Assembly: GCA_037903475.1 (NCBI GenBank)
Contig: JBAJFG010000082.1
Span: forward strand, 1-64,000
From: Ancylostoma caninum
Taxonomy: Eukaryota > Nematoda > Chromadorea > Rhabditida > Ancylostomatidae
DNA length: 64,000 bases
Reading direction: 5' to 3'
In this document: one piece after another, positions 59,601 to 64,000 of the stretch
How positions within the stretch are numbered: the first letter of the stretch is position 1
How the letters are laid out: each line of letters opens with the position of its first letter
Notes under the pieces: model-generated
The model's database searches: none
Told to the model about the DNA's origin: nothing
Seen by the model: the letters and a program-made list of their open reading frames with translations, nothing else
Position numbers and translations under genes: made by a program

Positions 59601-60276
59601 GTGAGTAAAATCTTCATAGTTGTTTTAATAGACGGCTATTCAGGTTGGAATGTATACGTTTTGGATTGAGTGATACGAGGCAAAAATTGCCATAAAAAGG
59701 GGGACCAGAAAGGCTAAACTTTAAGAATGAAGTTTTTAAGGAATAATTCCTCAATTCAGACAATCAATCGCAAATCAAATTAGTTGAGCTACGTACCGAA
59801 ACAATCTGAGCGTGCGCCAGAATAGTTGCAACTGCGCTTTCGAGACTGGCGACCATTTGATCCACAAGATTCACTGCATACCGACCAACCTGACCTGAAC
59901 TTTGTCGGATCCTGACAACAAGGTATGCGGCTGATGAGAAAGCGCAATTTTTAAACATATTTTATTAGTGGCAAATCAATGTCCCTGCTAACCAGTCATT
60001 CCATCCACTTGACGAGTTGAGATTCGGACAGTCATCCTCACTAGCAACAACCGCCTTGTTGTCACAACCAAGCCTCTGCAAGAAAACCAACTGGAATTAC
60101 TCATAGTAATTACATTTAATCAGTCACATACCAGGCATGTTCCACTAATGCAGAATTGGTTGGGTCCACATGGGGTTCCATCCGGAAATTGGCCTTTGTT
60201 GCGGATCAGTTCCGAGCCGATTAGATGACACCAAACTCGGCATGGTTGAGTAGAGTCTGGATGGGGAAGTTGATAG
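26516..60276 (-). CDS. ADAMTS-family secreted protein, cysteine-rich domain plus 12 TSP1 repeats (5' half outside window)
   Basis: Minus-strand exons: 60132-60276, 59993-60075, 59797-59894, 57905-58092, 57706-57846, 55398-55535, 55227-55338, 52318-52491, [open junction], 48251-48357, 48069-48169, 32820-32972, 32258-32393, 28175-28324, 27863-27957, 27456-27629, 27229-27307, 26516-26675. All junctions but one keep phase; the exon 12 start was chosen among weak acceptors. The first exons carry the end of the ADAMTS cysteine-rich domain (PCRVWCHLIGSE, FPDGTPCG, CISGTC). Then come 12 TSP1 modules of the WxxWxxWSxC type with six conserved cysteines. ADAMTS proteins are extracellular zinc proteases of the matrix. 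C. elegans ADT-1 and GON-1 are known worm members with many TSP1 repeats; adt-1 orthology is only a guess. No GON domain is visible. The intron between exons 10 and 11 is 15 kb of nested transposons. Confidence 0.85.
27229..27307 (-). CDS. ADAMTS gene exon 16: first half of TSP1-12
   Basis: Acceptor GAGTTACAG, donor GTGGGT. Reads WSAWNEWSTCIGNCGLGSRT. Confidence 0.85.
27456..27629 (-). CDS. ADAMTS gene exon 15: TSP1-11
   Basis: Acceptor CACTTACAG, donor GTTCGC. Reads WGSWSSWSECPSGCG, GGKVC and SVCVSELC. Confidence 0.88.
27863..27957 (-). CDS. ADAMTS gene exon 14: end of TSP1-10
   Basis: Acceptor CATATTTTAG, donor GTAATC. Reads FCSNPRPSQGGKPC and QPCVDDKC. Confidence 0.85.
28175..28324 (-). 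CDS. ADAMTS gene exon 13: end of TSP1-9 and start of TSP1-10
   Basis: Acceptor GAAATTCAG, donor GTAGGT. Reads YCVGYSFDQRPC, then GGWSEWSEWSDCGGSC. Phase agrees with exons 12 and 14. Confidence 0.87.
28809..28882 (+). repeat. tRNA-derived SINE or tRNA pseudogene
   Basis: An A-box-like TGGCCGAGTGG (28819-28829) and a B-box-like GGGAGCTTGAATCCC (28860-28874) have tRNA spacing. No clean cloverleaf acceptor stem is evident. Lies in an intron of the ADAMTS gene. Confidence 0.6.
29254..29482. mobile_element. Tc1/mariner-type MITE
   Basis: TACAGTCTGTCCGAAATG at the left and TCGTTTCGGACAGAC at the right are inverted, with further matching to GTCCGCCCACGC, about 40 bp in all. Followed by a 22-bp direct duplication containing AGACTCCTCTAAAAG (29479-29520). 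Confidence 0.65.
29483..30189. other. No gene recognised
   Basis: Intronic sequence of the ADAMTS gene on the opposite strand, without motifs I can name. Confidence 0.5.
30190..30440. repeat. Diverged relatives of two dispersed repeats
   Basis: 30190-30345 resembles the 23.06-kb MITE in reverse complement (shared GCGAACAAAC-type core). 30346-30440 resembles 28990-29100 in reverse complement (CAGGCCCCAGCACG). Confidence 0.5.
30920..31670. repeat. Two clusters of (G/A)CCGCGGTCAGCC repeats
   Basis: Clusters at about 30921-31052 and 31505-31665 each carry at least four copies of a palindromic GACCGCGGTC core followed by AGCCAAA, spaced about 25-35 bp and partly degenerate. Between them nothing else is seen. 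Confidence 0.7.
32010..32173. mobile_element. Short GC-rich MITE-like unit
   Basis: GAGATACGTTCCC at 32010-32022 is exactly inverted at 32161-32173. No obvious target duplication. Confidence 0.55.
32258..32393 (-). CDS. ADAMTS gene exon 12: TSP1-9
   Basis: Donor GTAACA. Reads SCTASPGGWSAWSDWSQC and RNRMCSAPLPSN. The acceptor GGCCAAAG (start 32393) keeps phase with exon 11; a stronger-looking TTTCAG (start 32382) does not. Confidence 0.75.
32504..32805. mobile_element. hAT MITE, copy 2, with 8-bp target duplication
   Basis: 32512-32797 (286 bp) runs from CAGTGGCGGACGCAG to CTGCGTCCGCCACTG, flanked by GTATATAC at 32504-32511 and 32798-32805. Same family as copy 1. Lies in the intron between ADAMTS exons 11 and 12. 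Confidence 0.93.
32820..32972 (-). CDS. ADAMTS gene exon 11: TSP1-8
   Basis: Acceptor TTCATTCTAG, donor GTTCAT. Reads PAWSPWSPWSSCSC and IVEQRPCAPTV. Confidence 0.85.
33328..33368. repeat. Perfect 41-bp palindrome
   Basis: 20-bp arms (GGATATACCAACTAGACGTA) around a single central C with no mismatch. Confidence 0.95.
33904..36715 (-). pseudogene. Ty3/gypsy fragment (Gag C-terminus, protease, partial RT, RNase H)
   Basis: 35201-36715 encodes the Gag C-terminal part, a zinc knuckle whose second Cys is Arg (CFKRGKKGHIARRC), and a protease with ALLDTGSETS. RT starts at 35173 (RT N-terminal motifs), suffers a frameshift in a homopolymer near 34960, and has lost the segment between LDLASGY and YIDDILV (near 34800). 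RNase H (YTDASGSGLGAVL) ends at 33950 with no integrase. Both the frameshift and the internal loss make RT dead. It is a different gypsy family from the one at 1-4277. Confidence 0.88.
36716..40156 (+). mobile_element. RTE-clade LINE, near intact
   Basis: A GC-rich 5' region (36716-37224) precedes one long frame, 37225-40143 (973 codons), interrupted only by TGA at 38755-38757. The endonuclease part shows CAAQETRW, AGDSNGHVG, QIDYVL and SQHRPL. RT shows NYRPIRLLS, LAFLDLEKAFDRVPH, GVHQGSALSPLLF and a YEDD where YADD is usual. The C-terminal region has LYGAECW and RPKGRPKQRWLD. It ends in an (AAG)4 tail at 40144-40156, as RTE elements do. The TGA and YEDD changes probably inactivate an otherwise young copy. 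Confidence 0.92.
40300..42001 (-). pseudogene. CR1-like LINE, 3' piece (ORF1 end, endonuclease, start of RT)
   Basis: On the minus strand, after an ORF1 tail (RKSMT then REKNQGLHTREWVV) come a decayed endonuclease (LHLNKPDIVC), a central domain (41184-40828, KVCADLDYHTRQYFANRENR) and RT N-terminal motifs (GEVPNIWKEV, NYRLIS) to about 40330. Many stops. It continues the 45783-46140 piece across a later insertion. Confidence 0.8.
42002..45782. mobile_element. Tc1/mariner-like fold-back element inserted in the CR1-like LINE
   Basis: Ends TACAGTAGCGAGCAAAAAG and its inverse at 45760-45782, with TA duplicated. The arms are very long: 42004-42278 plus 44448-44870 match 45780-45100 inverted at roughly 80%. 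Removing the element with one TA rejoins the LINE ORF1 frame exactly. No transposase was found. Confidence 0.82.
42266..44460 (-). mobile_element. LINE with 5' inversion (RT minus, endonuclease plus) and 13-bp target duplication
   Basis: GAATCAACCCATA flanks the insertion at 42266-42278 and 44448-44460. The minus-strand part has RT (43539-43138, FIDFAAAFDSVYHPALW, GVRQGCVISPLLF) and the C-terminal region (42906-42301, LYGAESWTI, RCLRRILGI). The plus-strand part (about 43500-44447) has the 5' UTR and endonuclease (IATWNIRTGHH, AVYAPTEI, AGDTNAHVG), with a frameshift in a G run near 43970. Head-to-head order with both 5' ends at the junction is the pattern of twin priming. Confidence 0.88.
45783..46140 (-). 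pseudogene. CR1-like LINE, 5' piece (ORF1)
   Basis: The minus strand reads, with one frame change near 45990, EKRARSIVVSGLPE, then VEYRPAEAYRIGK and ITALSNARLLRHSKFANIY. This pattern is familiar from nematode LINE ORF1 proteins. The frame continues at 42001 after the fold-back element. Confidence 0.75.
46141..48067. other. Intronic, no gene recognised
   Basis: Part of the 15-kb ADAMTS intron. It contains a short R1-like terminus at 46210-46223. Short ORFs (46381-46635 minus, 46857-47063 plus) show no known motif. Confidence 0.5.
48069..48169 (-). CDS. ADAMTS gene exon 10: second half of TSP1-7
   Basis: Acceptor ATTTTTTAG, donor GTACAA. Reads TRVCVGQHCPSQPRE and CNLQSCPDGN. It joins exon 11 in phase across a 15-kb intron. 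Confidence 0.8.
48251..48357 (-). CDS. ADAMTS gene exon 9: first half of TSP1-7
   Basis: Acceptor AAGTTTAG, donor GTGAGT. Reads WGAWTEWSECSHTCGSGKRR and ends in phase 2. The start is phase 0, which does not fit exon 8. Confidence 0.85.
48990..50165 (-). pseudogene. RTE-like LINE fragment
   Basis: The minus strand, from 50165 downwards, shows RT remnants (TLLHADDVVVAASKQ, MKLNIRKLEYIECE, FKYLGSLTSAYG) and the C-terminal motif GRRPRGRPKTRWLDRI. Several frame changes. It lies in the intron between ADAMTS exons 8 and 9. Confidence 0.82.
50166..51220. other. Intronic, no gene recognised
   Basis: No coding motif. A small inverted repeat around AGCTCATAGTTCGA/TTCGAACTGTGAGTT lies near 51010-51040. 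Confidence 0.45.
51221..51403 (-). mobile_element. tRNA-derived SINE
   Basis: The minus strand starts GGGGCGCGTGTTTCGC, has A-box-like AGTGGTAAGAG (about 51376-51386) and B-box GATGGTTCGAAGCCC (51338-51352), then a non-tRNA body to about 51221. Confidence 0.75.
52091..52140. repeat. Perfect 20-bp-arm hairpin
   Basis: GCTTAAGGGACCACCCGTGT (52091-52110) is exactly inverted at 52121-52140 with a 10-base loop. Confidence 0.95.
52189..52288 (-). pseudogene. Possible decayed TSP1 exon between exons 8 and 9
   Basis: A good acceptor (TTTCTTTTCAG, ending at 52289) follows exon 8 closely, but every frame behind it meets a stop. Short TSP1-like pieces (LERQ before a stop in one frame, WWTAWLLIQWSAC after a stop in another) suggest a damaged exon. 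Confidence 0.3.
52318..52491 (-). CDS. ADAMTS gene exon 8: rest of TSP1-5 and start of TSP1-6
   Basis: Acceptor TTTTTCAAG, donor GTACTG. Two bases complete the split Gly codon from exon 7. Reads RRCVPGPCPTWKEWSEWTEC and ends SCE plus one base. The next in-phase exon was not found. Confidence 0.82.
52500..53223. other. Intronic, no gene recognised
   Basis: No domain, exon or repeat recognised. Confidence 0.5.
53224..54272. mobile_element. TTCGAA-rich element with 12-bp terminal inverted repeats
   Basis: ACTATACTTCGG (53224) and CCGAAGTATAGT (54261-54272) bound a 1049-bp unit. About 200 bp inside each end consist of degenerate TTCGAATATTCG/ATTCGAATAA units. The middle holds a hairpin (53499-53532) and a G run. 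No transposase. Confidence 0.7.
53499..53558. repeat. Hairpin plus direct duplication
   Basis: AGGATTTTAACTTA, loop TGGCAG, then the exact inverse to 53532. The first arm and loop are then duplicated directly after it. Confidence 0.88.
54735..54985. repeat. GC-rich block of TGGCGATC/GTCGCC units
   Basis: At least ten short copies of TGGCGA or TCGCCA occur in both orientations, giving strong fold-back potential in an AT-rich setting. Confidence 0.6.
55227..55338 (-). CDS. ADAMTS gene exon 7: first half of TSP1-5
   Basis: Acceptor GTTTTACAG, donor GTTTTC, ends in phase 1. Reads WEDWSEWTECSQTCGEGLQ. Confidence 0.87.
55398..55535 (-). CDS. ADAMTS gene exon 6: TSP1-4
   Basis: Acceptor TAATTTCAG, donor GTCAAT, 46 codons. 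Reads WGDWLPCSVSCGIGFQIRER and ends NEQ. Confidence 0.88.
56330..56720. other. GC-rich intronic block
   Basis: Abrupt GC-rich composition with no splice-consistent exon. The minus-strand ORF through it shows no motif. Probably an inserted repeat. Confidence 0.35.
56721..57705. other. Intronic, no gene recognised
   Basis: The plus-strand ORF 57055-57411 (118 codons) has no recognised domain. It lies in an intron of the opposite-strand ADAMTS gene and is probably chance. Confidence 0.4.
57706..57846 (-). CDS. ADAMTS gene exon 5: TSP1-3
   Basis: Acceptor CGCTTAG, donor GTAAAA, 47 codons, phase 0 both sides. Reads CWLEWSEWSDCSQSCDGGHR. Confidence 0.85.
57905..58092 (-). CDS. ADAMTS gene exon 4: end of TSP1-1 and most of TSP1-2
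   Basis: Acceptor TTTCATTGCAG, donor GTTTGT. Reads EQRPCFPPPLEC, then WGNWSPCRSECGKGEQSRK. Confidence 0.88.
58140..59111. repeat. GCGGAAGTTCCGAA-type repeats with a fold-back unit
   Basis: CGGAAGTTCCG-like and GCGGAGCC-like motifs recur at 58150-58430 and 59005-59111. The fold-back is 59029-59056 against 59084-59111 with few mismatches. Inside an ADAMTS intron. Confidence 0.55.
59797..59894 (-). CDS. ADAMTS gene exon 3: TSP1-1
   Basis: Acceptor AAAGTTCAG, donor GTACGT. Reads SGWSVCSESCGSNGRQSRK and ends SDCF. An alternative acceptor 17 bases upstream (TGTTGTCAG) would break phase. Confidence 0.8.
59993..60075 (-). CDS. ADAMTS gene exon 2: end of cysteine-rich domain into TSP1-1
   Basis: Acceptor TTCTTGCAG, donor GTTAGC. 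Reads RLGCDNKAVVASEDDC and ends in WND plus a split Trp codon that begins the WxxWxxW motif of TSP1-1. Confidence 0.8.
60132..60276 (-). CDS. ADAMTS gene exon 1 (of those visible): cysteine-rich domain
   Basis: Acceptor CTTCCACAG, donor GTATGT. One base completes a split codon; the exon ends in phase 0. Reads YQLPHPDSTQPCRVWC and ends CISGTCL. Preceding exons are not in the window or were not identified. Confidence 0.8.
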
Positions 60277-61164
60277 CTGTGGAAGTTGAGGCCCCATTAT
60301 CAGCGCACGCCTTTTATGAAGTTCATCATAGCATCATATCATATAATGGACTTACTGGATCAGCTCACAGTGTTCCTTATTTGAGATTTTTTTGCGGCGT
60401 GAGCGGGACTATCCCATACTACACATTGGTATTCGAACGAATATTTTTGAACGAGTATTCGAATAACTCGAAATTCGGATAATTCGAAAAGTTAAAATAT
60501 TCGATTATTCGAGAAGTTGAAATATTCGATTATTCGAATATTCGAACATTCGAGCATCCATGATTCGAATAATCGGTTTAATGGTGAAATTGCCAAGATT
60601 CACGGATTACGTATTATGATTTACCCTCAGCAATTGAGCCATCTTGACTGAATGCAAACGACAAGCATGCGTCATTATTAATTTATTATTTTTCTTTGAT
60701 TGTTTAATGGAAAAATTGATCAGTACTGACAAGACCCGTGGAAAAGACGAACCTGACTTGTTTCAAATTACATAACAGAGGTTATCATATTATCACCTGC
60801 GAACTTTTAATCCCATGGTACCTCCTCTTTCGGCTTACTGATCAGCTGAATTCAAAAGATTATAGCACAATTCGAAAAGCTCATGCCAACATACGTGGAG
60901 GTACGCGAATTTGAAAGAAGTAGGCGGTCACCAACATGCGTAAAAGACAAAACTAAACGGTATTAGTTTTGTCTTTTACGGAGGTTGGGGACAGAAATGA
61001 AGTTGATCTCTTCGTTGAGACACGGTGGGGGTGCGATGTGCGTGTTTCGACTCGGTTACAGATAATTCTTTCCACACGATGAATCACTACTATAATAACA
61101 AGAGAAATAAAGTGAAAGATTGTAATTGCTGATTACGTTCGCATCTACTACAGTTATATTCATT

Positions 61165-61442
61165 CAGCAAGCAGACGCAGAAAGTGGGCGAGAAGGAGGG
61201 GGGGGGGGGGGAGATGGGAGGAAATTGAGGTCTCCGGACCCGGGTGGAGAAAAAAAATTGAGAATGTCAGTTATAATATTGAATACTCAATATAAATGAT
61301 TCAAAAAATAAACAATCAAAAATAAATTAATAGTAATTAATTAGTACAAAGTTATAATCTATTTTGCGAAGTGATTCCAAAAAAAAAACGGTGACCCATT
61401 CTCGGAGGAGGGGGGAGGGGCGTTTTCTTGCGTCCGCCACAG
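61165..61442. mobile_element. hAT MITE, copy 3, degraded
   Basis: Starts near CAGCAAGCAGACGCAG and ends GCGTCCGCCACAG, with the same G-rich shoulders and GACCCATTCTCGG stretch as copies 1 and 2. No target duplication remains. Confidence 0.8.
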
Positions 61443-61505
61443 GTGCATCGATATCACAGACATTCCCTGCCACTTTTTTGAAGGGTAACAGCTTTACGTG
61501 CTTGT

Positions 61506-61760
61506 CTTAAAGGCAGCACCCACGGAAATTTTCAACTCCACGATTTCAAGATAACCTTGGGTTTCCGACCATGAAGAACACGAATATGAGGTTCAATTTC
61601 ACTTGAGAGTCACACGAAAACAATTTTCGGATACTCTGAATTTGCTGCGATTGAACAAAACGGTCGAGTTATCAGGCATGGGGTAGGGCAAAAAGTCGAT
61701 AACACTGACTTGATCGCCACGTATTTCCTCGACGGATTTGGATATTTTCGTGGTTTTGCA
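61506..61760 (+). repeat. R1 family repeat
   Basis: Begins with the R1 terminus TTAAAGGCAGCACCCACGG and continues into sequence of unknown length. Confidence 0.5.
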
Positions 61761-61952
61761 GCATATTCAAGTCGGAAAAGAACAGAAATCAGAAGAAAAT
61801 GAAGTGTGGGCTGCACAGACTTACTGGTGAAGAAAAAACGAGTACAAGTGGGAAAGAATGGAAAACAATTAGTACAAACACACAAAATAGGAAGAGGGCA
61901 TAGTGACGCGAGAAGCGCGACGGAACAAAAACTAAAGACGGGGCAAGAGAAG

Positions 61953-62011
61953 TGTCCAGCAGTGTTGCAGACACCGTCCTGAAAGACGGGTCTGCAACAC
62001 TCTGCTGGACA
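61953..62011. repeat. Imperfect hairpin
   Basis: TGTCCAGCAGTGTTGCAGAC and GTCTGCAACACTCTGCTGGACA pair with a 2-base bulge. Confidence 0.85.
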
Positions 62012-62299
62012 ATGCTCTCGAAACATTCTGTGAACAGCGTGTCAGGAAAAGCAAGTATCTATTGATAGTGTAGACACTGGGTAGGGGAATAAGTTCGTGC
62101 GGTTTTTTTCAATTTGTTTTTTCATGGTGATTTGAACATCGCTTAATTTGCTTCATGGACCTTTTGTAGGCCTTGATGTGCTCTTTACCGACAACACAAC
62201 TGCGTCCCTCAATTATCGCTTCACCCTGTTTTCTAATGGATGAAATGTGACCCTCCAAGTCGACAAGACCGCAACCGGCTGCCGTTCCACTCCAATGGT

Positions 62300-62525
62300 G
62301 GATCAAATGTGGTTTAAGTGGCTAGAGATATCAATAGATATCAGTAACTTCTACAGAAGAAGCTTTACTGTTGGAAAGACAGCACAGATATGGTATACCC
62401 ACTTTAGACAGGGCAAATTTGGCTTTGATATTGCTTCTCGTTCTGGCAGCTCAGCCTGTGAGACATGGAAGAGATTATCCGCTAGAGTTGCTCGAAACAT
62501 AAGAAGAAGTCACCACTTGTGCTAA
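62300..62525 (+). pseudogene. Possible mariner transposase helix-turn-helix remnant
   Basis: FYRRSFTVGKTAQIWYTHFR and GKFGFDIASRSGSS loosely follow the mariner N-terminal pattern of an HTH and then a RFRSGDF..EDKPRSG-like segment. There is no catalytic part, so this is a weak call. Confidence 0.3.
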
Positions 62526-63198
62526 CTCTTGACAATATCCACGTCTAGCTGATGCGTTCATTGAAAATTTCTAATGCCCGATATGGGGTGTTCGTTCACA
62601 TTTGGTATGCTCAATTTCTCTGCGCAAATTTCACCAGAATGGCGAGCAAGGTACTCGAATGTGGAGGATTCTTACCGACTGCCGACTCCACGGGTCATGC
62701 AGTCATATACATCCTACTTTGTTTGTTACCTATTCATTTCATAAATTGCGATCCAAGAGTTGTGGTGGCAGGCTGCAAAATGTCCCAAACAACGCATTTT
62801 TTCGTAGACATGGAGGTGAGAAGCTGCCCTGTTCCTGCCAGCACTGATAGAAGAGGTAAGAAGCTTTGCAACCCATTTAGTGTGGTTGACATTATTCATG
62901 GAAAATAGTGGTTTCCATGCTTATGAAAAACCGCAGGAACTTATTTCCCATCCCAATACTTTTAGATAGATAGGAAAATGAGATAAGACTTCGCTTTAAA
63001 CGTACACCACCAGAAGCGTTAATTTGAAAACGTGTATTTCTATTTCTTTGCATATGACAAGACTGTTTCACCTATTTTCTGTGAACTAATGCATCGCAAA
63101 ACCACTTTTGAAACAATGGCACCCATTTATTCGAGTAATTCGAAATTTTCTTCATTCGAATATTCGAATAATTCCAAAAAAAATTCGAATACCAATGT

Positions 63199-64000
63199 AT
63201 ATCCCACTCTAGGTACTCTGTATCCGTATCTTATTCCCATTTTAATGAGGGTTTATTCTCATATCTGTGTCCTTCATGTGTGGTCGTTCTACCGAGATCC
63301 TCTTTGCTATCATGCACACCTTATGATCTGCTATTTAGACTAACAAGGGAAGGATACCAGTTGTCCGCGACACTCAAAAATGGAATGTGCCTCGTAATGT
63401 GAAGTTGACAGTGCTAATCTCGAATATATTCACCATTAGTGCTTGATGCTATTGTGAAGAAAGTTATGACCTTGTCTGTACAGCATAGATGTATGCGCAG
63501 TTTCCCCATCCGTTTGCAGTAACATCACAAAGTAGTCAAAATGGATACAGAATTTGCGATCAGCAGTCCAAATAAACCCCTATGTAAAATTTCAGGGCAA
63601 AAATGCAAAATTACGGGTGCAGGATTAGGTATGGGGCAGTCTAGGCATCTCGCAGAATCCTTCAAAAGTTTGCACAAAGGGTAATTTCAGGCGCTGATCA
63701 CGATTATCAACATCATTTCGCAGCCAACTTGATATCAAAATCCACAATTTCCCTCTGTTTTCTAAAGTAATTGCATTTAATTCTACCGTAAGCCTATAAA
63801 AACGGGTTTACGTCACAAATAGATACCATGTTCGTGTTCAACACGGCAAATAACCCTATTGTGGAAAATTTCACCAAAGAAGAATTTCTTGAAAATCTAG
63901 GCTCACATGAGCACCAACAGAAGTCCCACTGTCAACAAAGTCGAGGTAGTGAGCATCAATGAAAATGCTTCCAAGCTTTCAGAATATCTAGCTATAAGTA
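63199..64000. other. No gene recognised
   Basis: Gene-poor sequence. Further upstream ADAMTS exons (protease, disintegrin-like) were sought on the minus strand and not found here. Confidence 0.45.

Larger units (their letters stand above)
60423..63198. mobile_element. TTCGAA-bordered 2.8-kb repeat element
   Basis: ACATTGGTATTCGAA (60423-60437) is exactly inverted at 63184-63198. Degenerate TTCGAATAATTCG runs lie just inside both ends, as in the 53.2-kb element. It contains a hAT MITE, an R1 repeat, a hairpin and a possible mariner remnant. Confidence 0.55.

Noticed and set aside
61610..62026. 138-codon Cys/Phe-rich minus-strand ORF as a secreted protein
   Set aside because: It runs through an R1 repeat and a hairpin inside a repeat element.

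Overview
The window looks like a piece of a nematode nuclear genome, most probably a strongylid (hookworm-like) clade V worm. The evidence is split genes with short introns and TTTCAG-type acceptors, a large ADAMTS/thrombospondin gene, tRNA-derived SINEs, and dense nested retroelements (RTE, CR1-like, Ty3/gypsy, Penelope-like). Nothing bacterial is present. The species call is inference.

Host genes. (1) A minus-strand ADAMTS-type gene spans about 60.3 to 26.5 kb. I traced 17 exons by matching splice sites and reading phase: the end of the ADAMTS cysteine-rich domain and then 12 thrombospondin type 1 (TSP1) repeats. The metalloprotease half lies beyond the right edge. One junction (52.3 to 48.4 kb) remains open. 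(2) A plus-strand four-exon gene (9981-11381) encodes a 290-residue protein with a stand-alone P2X7-type cytoplasmic ballast domain. (3) A convergent minus-strand gene end (11448-12000) carries an in-frame TAA. (4) A clean seven-exon minus-strand gene (15020-13695) encodes 232 residues that I do not recognise.

Mobile elements. 1-5.3 kb: an intact Ty3/gypsy polyprotein with a membrane-anchored, envelope-tail-like region fused in front of the protease, followed by a separate spliced gag-like zinc-knuckle ORF. 15.1-18.6 kb: a Penelope-like element (PLE) with 269-bp direct repeats, hammerhead-like motifs and an inverted partial copy. 18.9-20.5 kb: a second, different PLE-like reverse transcriptase. 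33-48 kb: one 15-kb ADAMTS intron holds a gypsy fragment joined to a nearly intact RTE LINE inside one 13-bp target duplication. The same intron holds a three-level nest: a CR1-like LINE split by a Tc1-like fold-back element, itself split by a 5'-inverted LINE. Three copies of one hAT MITE, two with perfect 8-bp duplications, and many palindromic MITEs fill introns and intergenic space.

Layout: 0-9.5 kb retroelements and repeats; 9.9-15 kb three small host genes; 15-20.7 kb Penelope-like elements; 20.7-26.5 kb gene-poor; 26.5-60.3 kb ADAMTS gene with TE-filled introns; 60.3-64 kb TTCGAA-bordered repeat element and gene-poor sequence.
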